Assembly (NCBI GenBank): GCA_026984795.1
Contig: JALSRK010000073.1
Coordinates: 62,001-126,000 of the forward strand
Direction of reading: 5' to 3'
DNA length: 64,000 bases
Origin: Solibacteraceae bacterium
GTDB taxonomy: Bacteria; Acidobacteriota; Terriglobia; Bryobacterales; Bryobacteraceae
In this document: positions 1-9,223 of the stretch, piece after piece
How positions within the stretch are numbered: position 1 is the stretch's first letter
How the letters are laid out: each line of letters starts with the position of its first letter
Translations under genes and position numbers: made by a program
Notes under the pieces: model-generated
Told to the model about the DNA's origin: nothing
Database searches by the model: none
The model's input: only the letters and a program-made list of their open reading frames with translations

Positions 1-115
1 GTTCCGTCTTAGTACGAAACCTTTCCTTCCCGGCTCGCTGGAAGCCCAACGGCTTTCCTGCCGGTCTGAAAACCGCTCCGGCGTCCGAACCGGAAGCGAT
101 TCCGCACCCCGGGGC

Positions 116-733
116 TCAATAGATCGTCCGCGAGTAGACGCGAGTCTGCTCGAAGAAGCCCGGGAAACTCAAGTCGGGCGCCTCGGCCACGGCTTCGGCC
201 ACGTAGGCCAGCTCTCCGGGCTGCAGCGCCAGGATCGAGTTGAACCCGACGGCCCGGGTCCGTACGTCGGTCAGATAGTCCGACATGCTGATCTCGCCTT
301 TGCTGTCCTTCAGATTGGACGGCGGCTCACCCAGTGCGCTCGGCGAAAGTGCCGCATTGCCGATGATGATCTGCTGGGTGATCACGGGCAGCATGTAGTT
401 CGTGCATTCCTGCACCTGAAGTCCGCCGGCGGCGCACTCATCGGCGCCGATCATCATCACCCGCGTCAGAATCACCTTTGCGTTTCCGCCGGTGCGGGTC
501 ATCCCCAGACCGGTGGCCAGGCGCACGATCAGATCCTGATTGCCCGGTTCCGAGAAGTCGACGAACCGGACGAACATGTGTCCGGCGTCGCGGCTGAGCT
601 GGGTAACCTGAATGCTCCGGCTGAGGTTCATGCCGACGTTGACGGTGCCCAGCAGCAGCGGAAGCAGGAACATCGTCGCCACCGCAAACTCGACGATCGT
701 GTTGCCTCGTTGTTGCTTCCCTCTCGCACTCAT
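116..733 (-). CDS. TadE-like pilus assembly protein
   Basis: 205 residues. The N-terminus has the TadE/TadG layout: a short basic leader (RGKQQRGNTIVEFAVA), then one hydrophobic helix (about residues 11-35), then a periplasmic domain. The GNxxVEFA motif is the TadE signature. TadE and TadF are minor pseudopilins of the tight-adherence (Flp pilus) system in the inner membrane. A second TadE-like gene lies 28 nt upstream on the same strand, so the two are probably co-transcribed. The ATPase and platform genes (tadA, B, C) are not in the window and may lie past its left edge. Two cysteines (in DECAAGG and QECTN) could form a disulphide. The family call is good; the exact role (TadE, TadF or TadG) is open. 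Confidence 0.75.
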   Translation of the reverse strand: MSARGKQQRGNTIVEFAVATMFLLPLLLGTVNVGMNLSRSIQVTQLSRDAGHMFVRFVDFSEPGNQDLIVRLATGLGMTRTGGNAKVILTRVMMIGADECAAGGLQVQECTNYMLPVITQQIIIGNAALSPSALGEPPSNLKDSKGEISMSDYLTDVRTRAVGFNSILALQPGELAYVAEAVAEAPDLSFPGFFEQTRVYSRTIY

Positions 734-761
734 GACTCTGCTATCCCTCCCCTGACGCCGG

Positions 762-1247
762 CTAACGGGGCGGCGGATTCTGTCCCGGTGGCAGCCCCTC
801 CATCCGGTCCGATGAGCGGGTCGTGATCTGTAATGGGGGCGCGTTGCGCATCAGCTGGGCCAGCCAGCCCCAGGTGTAGTTCTCGACCGAGACCTCGATG
901 ATATTGCCGGGCGAATTGTCCGCCACCTCAGTGAAGGTAGTGGGATCGTAGTAGCGGATATGGATCTTCTGCAGGCCCTCGTCGCCACTCAAGAAGCCCA
1001 TTGCCGCGTTCTGCACCACCGCTTTGATCGACTCGTCGTGGCTCATGCCGGTGAACGTCCGGTAGGTGACGGCATAGCGCACGCCCTCGCGGGTGGCGTG
1101 TTGCAGCGTACTGCGGACGAAGATGGCAAGGCCGAAGTCGATGATCGCGAAGATCATGGCCAGCAGCGGGACGAGGACGAAGGCCGCCTCGACCATCGCG
1201 TTGCCCCGCTGCCCTCTCCTCCGAAACGGAACGACTGTCATGCTCAT
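762..1247 (-). CDS. TadE-like pilus assembly protein
   Basis: 161 residues if it starts at the ATG at 1247 (MSMTVVPFRRRGQRG), which I prefer because a basic leader then precedes the TadE motif GNAMVEAAFVLVPLLA. The frame stays open to 1313, but the extra residues (rich in Cys, Arg and Ala) do not look like a leader. One transmembrane helix (about residues 19-42) is followed by a periplasmic part with the TadE-typical segment ATREGVRYAVTY. It lies just upstream of another TadE-like gene on the same strand. A GGGCAGG stretch just before the start may serve as a weak ribosome site. Confidence 0.75.
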   Translation of the reverse strand: MSMTVVPFRRRGQRGNAMVEAAFVLVPLLAMIFAIIDFGLAIFVRSTLQHATREGVRYAVTYRTFTGMSHDESIKAVVQNAAMGFLSGDEGLQKIHIRYYDPTTFTEVADNSPGNIIEVSVENYTWGWLAQLMRNAPPLQITTRSSDRMEGLPPGQNPPPR

Positions 1248-1359
1248 GCCTGCCCACCCGATGGATGCACCAGCGCCCCGGCAGCAGTCGGCCGCGGTGT
1301 TCTGGCGCTCCAATTCTTACGTTAGAGTGGTGCGGCGCCGATGCGAATCCGTCGTTCCC

Positions 1360-1382
1360 GTGAATTCCACTGAGGAATTCAC
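1360..1382. other. 9-bp inverted repeat between lgt and the tad genes
   Basis: GTGAATTCC at 1360-1368 and GGAATTCAC at 1374-1382 are exact reverse complements separated by five bases. The element sits after the end of lgt (minus strand) and before the TadE-like gene on the same strand. No T-run follows on either strand, so a classical intrinsic terminator is not clear. It could be a factor-dependent terminator hairpin or a protein-binding site. A 9-bp stem with a short loop is expected roughly once or twice by chance in 64 kb, so position is the main argument. Confidence 0.4.
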
Positions 1383-1433
1383 CTTAGGAGACGGTTCAGG
1401 GTAATGAGGATCGTGTGGTGCGGACGGCTCGGG

Positions 1434-2222
1434 CTACCGCTTCCGGCCGGCGGCCGGCTGGCGGAACCGCCAGAGGTACAGTCCCACGGCGCCGAGCAGC
1501 AGCGCCAACCACTGGGTGGTCGACAGCGGTCCGCCGAACGGGTTGGGCTGCTGGTGGTAGCGGACGAACTCGACGAAGAACCGGACCAGTCCGTAGAGCA
1601 GCAGATAGAGCCCGATGATCGCCCCGCCGGCGTGCGGGCTCCGGAAGCGCCGGTAGAGAATGCCGAAGATGACGAACTCGGCGGCGGACTCATAGAGCTG
1701 GGTGGGGTGCAAAGGAGTGTTGAGGGGGACGCCGACCAGTTCGTGGGCATCCTGCTTCGTGAACGTCACCGCCCAGGGAAGGTGCGTTTCGACGCCCCAG
1801 CAGCAGCCGGCGGCGAAACAGCCGAGGCGTCCGATGCCGTGGCCCAAGGCGATGCCCGGCGCGAAGACGTCGGCGGTCTTCAGCCCCGGCAGGCCATGCT
1901 TGCGCATATAGACGAACGCCGTCGCCAGCGCGGCGATCAGCCCGCCCTGGAACACGCCTCCGGCCTGGAGCGTCCGCAGGGTGAGAATCTCGCCGGGGTG
2001 GGAAGCGTAATAGTTCCAGTCGAACAGGAGCATCATTACTTTCGCTCCCAACAGGCCGGCGACGGCGCAGTAGACGCCCAGGTTGGTCACCGCTTCCGGA
2101 TCGAGCTGCGAGCGGACCGCGAGACGCCGCGCCATCCACAGGGCGGCCAGGAAGCCGAGCGCCACCAGCAGACCGTAGGTGGGCAGGAAGAAGCCATCGA
2201 GGCTGATCAGCTTGGGATACAT
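1434..2222 (-). CDS. lgt: Prolipoprotein diacylglyceryl transferase
   Basis: 262 residues. Lgt moves the diacylglyceryl group of phosphatidylglycerol onto the lipobox cysteine of prelipoproteins in the inner membrane, the first step of lipoprotein maturation. The N-terminus (MYPKLISLDGFFLPTYGLLVALGF), several hydrophobic helices, the signature GHGIGRLGCFAAGCCWG and the segment LHPTQLYES are all typical. The C-terminal helix is followed by a basic tail. It begins one nucleotide after the lspA stop codon, so it is translated with the enzyme that acts next in the same pathway. Confidence 0.96.
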   Translation of the reverse strand: MYPKLISLDGFFLPTYGLLVALGFLAALWMARRLAVRSQLDPEAVTNLGVYCAVAGLLGAKVMMLLFDWNYYASHPGEILTLRTLQAGGVFQGGLIAALATAFVYMRKHGLPGLKTADVFAPGIALGHGIGRLGCFAAGCCWGVETHLPWAVTFTKQDAHELVGVPLNTPLHPTQLYESAAEFVIFGILYRRFRSPHAGGAIIGLYLLLYGLVRFFVEFVRYHQQPNPFGGPLSTTQWLALLLGAVGLYLWRFRQPAAGRKR

Positions 2223-2223
2223 G

Positions 2224-2724
2224 CTAGTTCTCTCCCGGCGGGCGGGGGCGCATTACCGATTCCAGCAACAACAACAGCGCCCCGGCGGTGATGGCACTGT
2301 CGGCGACGTTGAAGGCCGGCCAGTGCCAATCACCGACGTAGAGGTCGAGGAAGTCCGTCACGCTGCCCTGCAGGAGGCGGTCATAGAGGTTGCCCGTGGC
2401 GCCCCCGAAGATCAAGCCCAAGGCCGCCGGCAGCCAGCGCTGCTGGGGACCGGGCTGCGGGGGCAGCCGCCAGATCAGCACCGCCACCGCGCCGAGGACG
2501 GCCAAGGCCACGCCGATCAGCAGCAGGGAGCGCAGGGGGCCGCCGGCGTCGGCGAAGAGTCCGAAAGCGATACCCCGGTTGCGTGTATAGATCAGGTCGA
2601 AAAACCCCGGGATCACGGGGATCGCTTCATAGGGGCTGATGGCGGCTTCGACCCACAATTTCGTGATCCGGTCAAGGACGATGACCGCAGCGGCGACTCC
2701 GAAGGCGATCCGGCGAGAGTACAT
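2224..2724 (-). CDS. lspA: Signal peptidase II (lipoprotein signal peptidase)
   Basis: 166 residues from the ATG at 2724 (MYSRRIAFG). The frame is open further upstream, but that part overlaps the ileS end and is not LspA-like. LspA is an inner-membrane aspartic protease that cuts prolipoproteins before the lipidated cysteine. Four hydrophobic helices and the conserved motifs LDRITK, TRNRGIAFG, GNLYDR and FNVADSAI are present; the Asp residues in the last two are the catalytic pair in the family. The start lies one nucleotide after the ileS stop and the stop one nucleotide before lgt. The ileS-lspA order is common in bacteria. Confidence 0.96.
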   Translation of the reverse strand: MYSRRIAFGVAAAVIVLDRITKLWVEAAISPYEAIPVIPGFFDLIYTRNRGIAFGLFADAGGPLRSLLLIGVALAVLGAVAVLIWRLPPQPGPQQRWLPAALGLIFGGATGNLYDRLLQGSVTDFLDLYVGDWHWPAFNVADSAITAGALLLLLESVMRPRPPGEN

Positions 2725-2725
2725 T

Positions 2726-5551
2726 TCAGCCCCGGGCCTGGACCGTCTCCAGCACCGCCTCGGCGCAGACGCCGCAGACATCAGGGACGAGCGGGTGCGT
2801 GCCCACGTCCTCGCGGTACTTCCAGCAGCGCGGGCACTTGCGCCCGGAGGCCCGCTCGACGTGGACGGCGAGCTCAGCGTCGGCCTCGCCCTCCATGGAG
2901 ACCTCGGAGACGATGAACAGTTCGGGCAGGTCGCGCTCGTAGCGGTCCAACAGCTCGTAGAGTTCCCCGCTGGCCTTAAGGTGGACTTTCGCTTCGAGGG
3001 GGGCGCCGATGATCTTGGCGGCGCGGGCCGCCTCGAGGCTCTTGAGCACCACGTCGCGCACCTCGACCAGGCGGTCCCAGTCTTTCGCCTTCTTCCGGTG
3101 TTCGGGGCCGAGCCCGGCGGTGAGCTCCTCGGGCTCGGGCAGCAGAGCGATGTGGACGCTTTCCGGCGCCCCCGCAGGCCGGGCGAGATGCTCCCAAACC
3201 TCTTCCATGGTGAAGCTCATCAGCGGCGCCAGCAGCCGCACCAGCGCCCAGGTGAGCCGGTGGATGGCCGTCTGCGCGCTGCGGCGGGCCGGCGACTCCG
3301 GAGCGGCCGTGTACAGCCGGTCTTTCAAGACGTCGAAGTAGAGCGAGCTCAGATCGGTGACGGCGAAGTTGTAGAGGGCCTGGTAGACGCGGTGGAAGGC
3401 GAACTCATCATACCAGCGGCGGCAGCGCCGGGTAAGTTCTTCGGCTCGAAACAGGATCCACTGGTCGAACTCCTGCAGTTGCGCGGCCGGCAGCGCATCC
3501 CGCGCCGGGTCGAAGTCGTGCAGGTTGCCGAGGGCGAAGCGGAAGGTGTTCCGGATCTTCCGGTACGCCTCGGTGAGCCGGGCCAGGATCGTCTCGGAGA
3601 TCCGCACGTCCTCGGTGAACTCGACCGAGGCCACCCAAAGCCGCAAGATCTCCGCCCCGTACTTCTCGACGATCGCGGCCGGCTCGATGATGTTGCCCAG
3701 CGACTTGGACATTGCCCGGCCTTCGCCGTCGAGCGTCCAGCCATGGGTGGCGCAGGTCCGGTAGGGGCTGGCGCCCTTGAGGCCGACGCCGACGAGCAGC
3801 GAGCTGTGGAACCAGCCGCGGTACTGGTCTCCCCCTTCGACGTAGAGATCGGCCGGCCAGTGCAGCTCCGGTTCTTTGTCTACGACAGCGAGGTGGCTGG
3901 AGCCCGAATCGAACCAGACGTCGAGAATATCCTTCTCTTTCTCGAACTCCGTCCCGCCGCACTTCGGACAGCGGTAGCCGCCGAGCAGCTCGGCGGCCGA
4001 CCGCTCGTACCAGACATCGGCTGTATGTTCAGCGAACAGATCGACGACCTTGTCGAGCACCGCCCTCTCGGTCACCGTCTCGCCGCAGCCCTGACAATAG
4101 AAGACGGTGATCGGCACGCCCCAGATACGCTGGCGGGAGATGCACCAGTCCGGCCGGGTGGCGATCATGTTCGAGATGCGCTCCTCGCCCCACTTCGGCA
4201 TCCAGGAAACGGTCTTGATAGCCTCCAGAGCCTTCTGGCGGAGGCCGTTGCGCTCCATACCGATGAACCACTGCTCCGTGGCCCGGAAGATCGTCGGGTT
4301 GTGGCACCGCCAGCAGTGCGGGTAGCTGTGCCGGATGGTCTTCTCGGCCAGGAGGGCGCGGCGCTTGCGCAGGATCTCGATGACGAGGGGATTGGCCTCC
4401 CAGACGGTCTTGCCGAGGATCGACTCCGGCAGCGCGCCCAGATCTCCGTCCGGCTGAAAGAACCGCCCGCGATGGTCCACGGGGCAGTAGACCGGCAGCC
4501 CGTACTCTTGTCCCACCAGGTAGTCCTCGAGACCGTGGCCGGGCGCGGTATGCACGGCCCCGGTGCCCTGCTCCAGCGTCACGTGCTCGGCCAGGATGCC
4601 TTTCGACTCCCGTTCGATAAACGGATGGCCGTAGGCGCCCCCCTCCAGCTTTTCACCCGGGAAACGGGCGACGACCTTGTGCTTTCCCCAGCCGCAGGCG
4701 TCCAGCGTCGCGGCGTAGAGACCCTCGGCGATGATGTAAACATCCCCGCCGGTGTCCACGGCCACATAGGGGAACCGAGGGTGGTAGGCGATCGCCAGGT
4801 TGGCGGGGAGCGTCCACGGGGTCGTGGTCCAGATCAATCCCCAGACCCTGCGTCCCGCCAAAGCGGGATCGATGGCGGCGGGGTCGGAAAGCAGTGGAAA
4901 CCGCACCCAGATCGAGGGGCTGGTGTGGTCTTCGTACTCCACCTCGGCCTCGGCGAGGGCTGTCGTGCAGTGCGGGCACCAGTGGACGGGCTTCAGCCCC
5001 TTGTAAACATAGCCCCGCTCCAGGAACTCGAGAAAAGCCCGGGCGATCACACTCTGGTACTGGGCGCTCATCGTCAGGTAGGGTTTCTCCCAACGGCCCA
5101 GCACGCCCAGGCGCTTGAACTCCCGGCGGTGAATGTTGACATACTTCTCCGCGTAGCGCCGGCACGCCCGCCGGATCTCGACTGGGCTCATGGAGGCCTT
5201 CTTCTCGCCGAGTTCGTTGTCCACGCGGATCTCGATCGGCAGTCCGTGGCAGTCCCAGCCGGGAACGAATGGAGCGTCGTAGCCCGCCATGCTCCGGGAT
5301 TTGACGATGAAGTCCTTCAGAATCTTGTTGAAAGCCGTGCCGAGGTGGATGTTGCCGTTGGCGTAGGGCGGACCGTCGTGCAGCACGTACTTCGGCCGCC
5401 CGCGCCTGGCCTGCCGGATCCGGTGGTAGAGGCCGATTTCCTCCCAGCGGGCAAGGATTTCGGGCTCCCGCCGCGGAAGGTTGGCCTTCATCGGGAACGC
5501 CGTCTTCGGCAGGTTGACGGTCTTCTTGAGGTCGAGGTTGTCCAAGTCCAT
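2726..5551 (-). CDS. ileS: Isoleucyl-tRNA synthetase
   Basis: 941 residues, the usual length of the bacterial type-1 enzyme (about 940). It charges tRNA-Ile and edits mischarged Val. The class I signatures are visible: [13 protein letters not shown] at about 61-73 (HIGH motif) and AMSKS at 613-617 (KMSKS motif). The editing-domain segment [17 protein letters not shown] is present. The C-terminal zinc-binding pairs are C906/C909 and C926/C929, as in the E. coli-like form. It heads an ileS-lspA-lgt operon and diverges from the CRTAC1-type gene across a 91-base gap that should hold its promoter. Confidence 0.98.
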   Translation of the reverse strand: MDLDNLDLKKTVNLPKTAFPMKANLPRREPEILARWEEIGLYHRIRQARRGRPKYVLHDGPPYANGNIHLGTAFNKILKDFIVKSRSMAGYDAPFVPGWDCHGLPIEIRVDNELGEKKASMSPVEIRRACRRYAEKYVNIHRREFKRLGVLGRWEKPYLTMSAQYQSVIARAFLEFLERGYVYKGLKPVHWCPHCTTALAEAEVEYEDHTSPSIWVRFPLLSDPAAIDPALAGRRVWGLIWTTTPWTLPANLAIAYHPRFPYVAVDTGGDVYIIAEGLYAATLDACGWGKHKVVARFPGEKLEGGAYGHPFIERESKGILAEHVTLEQGTGAVHTAPGHGLEDYLVGQEYGLPVYCPVDHRGRFFQPDGDLGALPESILGKTVWEANPLVIEILRKRRALLAEKTIRHSYPHCWRCHNPTIFRATEQWFIGMERNGLRQKALEAIKTVSWMPKWGEERISNMIATRPDWCISRQRIWGVPITVFYCQGCGETVTERAVLDKVVDLFAEHTADVWYERSAAELLGGYRCPKCGGTEFEKEKDILDVWFDSGSSHLAVVDKEPELHWPADLYVEGGDQYRGWFHSSLLVGVGLKGASPYRTCATHGWTLDGEGRAMSKSLGNIIEPAAIVEKYGAEILRLWVASVEFTEDVRISETILARLTEAYRKIRNTFRFALGNLHDFDPARDALPAAQLQEFDQWILFRAEELTRRCRRWYDEFAFHRVYQALYNFAVTDLSSLYFDVLKDRLYTAAPESPARRSAQTAIHRLTWALVRLLAPLMSFTMEEVWEHLARPAGAPESVHIALLPEPEELTAGLGPEHRKKAKDWDRLVEVRDVVLKSLEAARAAKIIGAPLEAKVHLKASGELYELLDRYERDLPELFIVSEVSMEGEADAELAVHVERASGRKCPRCWKYREDVGTHPLVPDVCGVCAEAVLETVQARG

Positions 5552-5642
5552 GTGAGGGCTAACCCTTCATGGTACTACGCCCGTCCGAGCGCCCGGCTCG
5601 GGCCCGTGATAGCTTGAAAAGAGAACCATCCCATCACTCCAG

Positions 5643-7301
5643 ATGCACATCCGTCACCCACTGAAGGCTCTCACCCTGCTGATCGCCGTCTGGCAGACGG
5701 GTCTGGCCGAACAGAAGCCGCCAATCCACTTCCGCTACCAGGCGATTCCTTTCACGCTCGACAACTCCGAGTCGCCCCGGCGCTACGCCCCGGAGACGAT
5801 GGCCGGCGGCGTCGCCGTCTTCGATTACGACAACGACGGCGACCTGGACCTCTATTTCGCCAACGGCGCCGATATCCTGACGCTGCGGAAGACGGGCGAG
5901 AAATACTGGAACCGGCTGTTCGCGAACGACGGCAAGGGGCACTTCACCGACGTCACCGCCCGGGCCGGGCTTCGGGGGTCGGGCTATGACACCGGCGTCG
6001 TGGTAGGAGACTACGACAACGACGGCGACGAGGACCTTTTCGTGGGAGGGGTGCACCACTACGGCTTGTACCGCAACAACGGCGACGGAACCTTTACGGA
6101 CGTCACTGCAGAAGCCGGGCTCGATAAGGCCGACGACCCCGAGTACGGACCGCTGTGGGCGGTTCACGGCGCCTTCCTCGACGCGGACAACGACGGCTGG
6201 CTGGACCTGTTCGTCGTCAACTACCTGGCCTGGAGCCGGGAGAAGGAGCCGGAATGCCGCTACGAGGGCGTGCTGGAATACTGCCACCCGCGGCTGTACG
6301 GACCGACTCCCAACAGCCTCTTCCACAACAACGGTGACGGTACCTTCACCGATGTCTCGGCGCCCTCGGGAATCCGGGCCAATGCCGGCAAAGGCATGGG
6401 GGCGGCGGTGGCCGATTTCGACGGCGACGGCCTGCCGGACATCTTCGTCTCCAATGACAAGCTGTTCAATTTCCTCTTCCACAACCTCGGCAAAGGCCGG
6501 TTCGAAGAGGTGGCTTTCGACGCCGGCGTCGCCCTGGCCGAGCACGGGAACTTCATTTCGGGGATGGGCGTGGACTCCCGGGATATCGACAACGACGGCC
6601 GGCCCGACATCGCCTTCGTCGCCTTGGACAACGAGACCTTCCCTATATTCCACAACATCGGAGATCTGGCCTTCGAGGAGGTCACCGCGACCAGCGGTAT
6701 GACCACCGCCAGCCGGGCGATGGCGGGCTACAGCCCGGCGCTGTTCGACTTCGACAACGATGGCTGGAAGGATCTGTTCGTCTCCCGGGGCCACGTGCAG
6801 TCGTTGACGATGGAGGGGCGCGTGGCGGTTCGGCAGCACAACACGGTCTTCCGGAACCTCCGAGGTGACAAATGGCAACCCCTCACTGAAGAGGCGGGCT
6901 TCGACGTTGTGGAGCCCAAGCGGCACCGGGGATCGGCCCAAGGCGACCTGAACGGCGACGGCCGGATCGACGTCGCCGTCAGCGCTCTGCGGCAGCCCGC
7001 CGAAGTATGGATCAACGACAGCCCGAACGGCCATCACTGGCTGATGCTCGATCTGGAAGGCGTCAAGAGCAACCGGGACGGGATCGGCGCGCGGATCAAG
7101 GTGACGACGGCGGCCGGCACGCAATACAACCACGTATCCTTCGCAGCGGGTTATGCTTCCTCCAGCGCCGGCCCGGTCCACTTCGGACTCGGGGACGCAA
7201 CTTCGGCCGCAGTGGAGATCCGCTGGCCTTCGGGCATCGTGCAGAAGCTCGAAAAGGTGCGGGCCGATCAGGTCCTGAGGATTCGGGAGCCGGCCAAGTA
7301 G
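5643..7301 (+). CDS. Secreted CRTAC1-type protein (FG-GAP/VCBS repeats, ASPIC-UnbV domain)
   Basis: 552 residues. A short signal peptide (about 1-22, ending near GLAEQ) is followed by repeated FG-GAP/VCBS-type calcium-loop units with the pattern DYDNDGDLDLYFANG, seen at about residues 60, 125, 180, 255, 315 and 365. These units normally form a beta-propeller. The C-terminus (from about 465, HHWLMLDLEGVKSNRDGIGA) matches the ASPIC/UnbV domain. Proteins of this architecture are abundant in Acidobacteria and Planctomycetes and are exported; their substrate is not known. It is a single gene facing the outer-membrane barrel gene, with a 53-base gap between the two ends. Confidence 0.85.
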   Translation: MHIRHPLKALTLLIAVWQTGLAEQKPPIHFRYQAIPFTLDNSESPRRYAPETMAGGVAVFDYDNDGDLDLYFANGADILTLRKTGEKYWNRLFANDGKGHFTDVTARAGLRGSGYDTGVVVGDYDNDGDEDLFVGGVHHYGLYRNNGDGTFTDVTAEAGLDKADDPEYGPLWAVHGAFLDADNDGWLDLFVVNYLAWSREKEPECRYEGVLEYCHPRLYGPTPNSLFHNNGDGTFTDVSAPSGIRANAGKGMGAAVADFDGDGLPDIFVSNDKLFNFLFHNLGKGRFEEVAFDAGVALAEHGNFISGMGVDSRDIDNDGRPDIAFVALDNETFPIFHNIGDLAFEEVTATSGMTTASRAMAGYSPALFDFDNDGWKDLFVSRGHVQSLTMEGRVAVRQHNTVFRNLRGDKWQPLTEEAGFDVVEPKRHRGSAQGDLNGDGRIDVAVSALRQPAEVWINDSPNGHHWLMLDLEGVKSNRDGIGARIKVTTAAGTQYNHVSFAAGYASSSAGPVHFGLGDATSAAVEIRWPSGIVQKLEKVRADQVLRIREPAK

Positions 7302-7354
7302 CATTCGGGCGGCGGACGTTCGCCCTGGATCCTTCCGCCGGGGACGGGCCGGCC

Positions 7355-9163
7355 TCAGAAGATGAAGCTCAAGCCGCCGCGCACGGTACGCGGATTCTGG
7401 ATGAGGTACAGAAGACGCCCGTCGGCCGTCGTCACCGGCACGTAACCCTGGGCCAGCAGGTTCCGCAGCTCGGCGCTCGCCACCATCCGCCCGGACCAGA
7501 TTCCGAAGGAAGGCAACGACTGCTGGATCCGGACGTTCAGGCCCGCCTCGGGCTGCAAGCCGGACGTGAGGAAGAGATGGGTGGGCACCAGAGCCCCGTA
7601 GTCCATCCAGCGGTAGCTGGCGGAGATCCGCATCCCCGTGCGCGGAGCCGCCGCCGAGATGCGAGCCGCGAGCCAAGTGCGGCGGGCGAGTTCCATGGAG
7701 TTCCGCAATTCCTGCGGATCGTGAGTAGCGAGGATCCCGCTCTCGTGCACGAGCACGCCGGTGTTGCCGCCGGCCGCCGTCAACCGCAGGTATTCGCCGA
7801 GCGGCTGCGTGATCGAGGCTCGAAATCCCAGCCGGCTGTAGTCGCCGAGATTGAAGATCGAACTGTTTGACGAAAGGTCCGGAAGCAGATCACCGCCGGA
7901 GTAATAGCCCGACGGCGCGGATACGGGCACCGCGGCGTCAGTGACGCTTTCCCGGTACAGACCGACATTGACGGTCCGGCCCCCAATCACCTTCCGGTAA
8001 TTGATTTCGAAGTTTTCGATCCGCTGCACTCGGGCCTGACTGGAGACCAGCGAGACCCGCGGGAAGACGGCCAAGACGGTAAGATCGTCCTGCATCTCCC
8101 CGGCGCCCTGCCCGGAACCGGCCAGCAGTTCCGCGGGCGGCATGCCGGAACTGAAAGCGACTTCGACCATGCCGAACTTGCCGAGGTCGGACGTCAGCCG
8201 GGCAAAAGGACTCACGTAGTTCAGGCGCTCGAGGAACGCGACCGATTCCAGAGAGGCTCCGTACTCGAGGAGCAGGAAATCGGTCAACTGCCGGCGGTCC
8301 ATCGTGCTCACAGCCAGAGTCTGGAGTTTCGGGGCGTTGTCCTGGCCGCCGGCCACCAGAGCCTGGCCGACGACGCCTCGCAGCTGCGCCTGCCGCATTG
8401 TCAACGCCACTTCGGGGCGGGCCCCCCAGAGTTCGTTGCTGTAACTGGTACGGAATCCTGCCGTGGGCGCGCCGGTTTGCAGCGCGTAACCGAAATTGCC
8501 GCTGAACTGGACATCGTTCGAGCCGAACAGCGAGGTGGCCAGTGCAAAGGAAGTGCCCAGGTCAGCGGTGGCGCCCGCGGCTGCCAGAGCGCCCTCCTCA
8601 CCGGCCGAGAGCTTCAGCAGACCACGTGTCCGGGTGAAGATCGCCGTCCGGGCGCCGGGCTTCTTGCCGGCGGGATCCGGAACGTCGGTGCCCGGCAGGA
8701 TCCGCAGGATGGGACGCGCCGGCGTGGCCGTACGCAATACCCATTTCCAGTCGTCGTTCATGATCGAGCGTTTCCCCGGGGCGACATAAATGAGTTCGAC
8801 CGAGCTGAGGATGCTGGCAAGGCTGATCGACAGGAAGCTGCGGTTGCCCGGTAGGATCCGGATGTTGTCCTTGACCGCGGGCACGAAGCTGGGCAAGCTC
8901 ACTTTGATCCGGTAAACACCCGGCAGTAGGGAATTGAAGCCGAAGGCCCCTTTTTCGTTGGTCAGAGTGCGGGCGACCAGCCGGTCGTAACGGTTGTACA
9001 GGAGCACGGCGGCGCCCATCTGCGGAACGCCTTGCTGGTCACTGACGAACCCGATCAGGCTGCCGGCCAACGAGCGGTCAGCCGCATGGCCCATCTGAGC
9101 CGGGGCCGCCGCCAGCAAGAGCGCCAGCAGAACCCGCGCCGTAGGTGGCATTCCCCGTTCCAT
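7355..9163 (-). CDS. Outer-membrane beta-barrel protein with carboxypeptidase-regulatory-like domain
   Basis: 602 residues from the ATG at 9163 (MERGMPPTARVLLALLLAAAPAQ); the ATG four codons later is equally possible. A signal peptide is followed by a carboxypeptidase-regulatory-like fold at about 35-115 (SLIGFVSDQQGVPQMGAAVL to VYRIKVSLPSF). Then come alternating polar/hydrophobic strands to a C-terminal phenylalanine (GGLSFIF), as expected for a beta-barrel. I see no convincing TonB box or plug domain, and it is much shorter than the Oar-like receptor at 22595, so it may be a passive porin or adhesin rather than a transporter. It lies 60 nt downstream of the GWxTD gene on the same strand, so the pair is probably co-transcribed. 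Confidence 0.6.
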   Translation of the reverse strand: MERGMPPTARVLLALLLAAAPAQMGHAADRSLAGSLIGFVSDQQGVPQMGAAVLLYNRYDRLVARTLTNEKGAFGFNSLLPGVYRIKVSLPSFVPAVKDNIRILPGNRSFLSISLASILSSVELIYVAPGKRSIMNDDWKWVLRTATPARPILRILPGTDVPDPAGKKPGARTAIFTRTRGLLKLSAGEEGALAAAGATADLGTSFALATSLFGSNDVQFSGNFGYALQTGAPTAGFRTSYSNELWGARPEVALTMRQAQLRGVVGQALVAGGQDNAPKLQTLAVSTMDRRQLTDFLLLEYGASLESVAFLERLNYVSPFARLTSDLGKFGMVEVAFSSGMPPAELLAGSGQGAGEMQDDLTVLAVFPRVSLVSSQARVQRIENFEINYRKVIGGRTVNVGLYRESVTDAAVPVSAPSGYYSGGDLLPDLSSNSSIFNLGDYSRLGFRASITQPLGEYLRLTAAGGNTGVLVHESGILATHDPQELRNSMELARRTWLAARISAAAPRTGMRISASYRWMDYGALVPTHLFLTSGLQPEAGLNVRIQQSLPSFGIWSGRMVASAELRNLLAQGYVPVTTADGRLLYLIQNPRTVRGGLSFIF

Positions 9164-9223
9164 CCAATACTGTCGTTCCCCGCGGCGCCCGCCCACCGGC
9201 GTCCGCCGCCAGACACCCCGCCC

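Noticed and set aside
2639-5617. Long plus-strand open frame (992 codons) opposite ileS
   Set aside because: It mirrors ileS in an antisense frame of GC-rich DNA, with low-complexity composition and no domain; ileS is certain.
5634-7676. 680-codon minus-strand frame opposite the CRTAC1-type gene
   Set aside because: It is the antisense image of the repeat protein, with no signal, motif or ribosome site.
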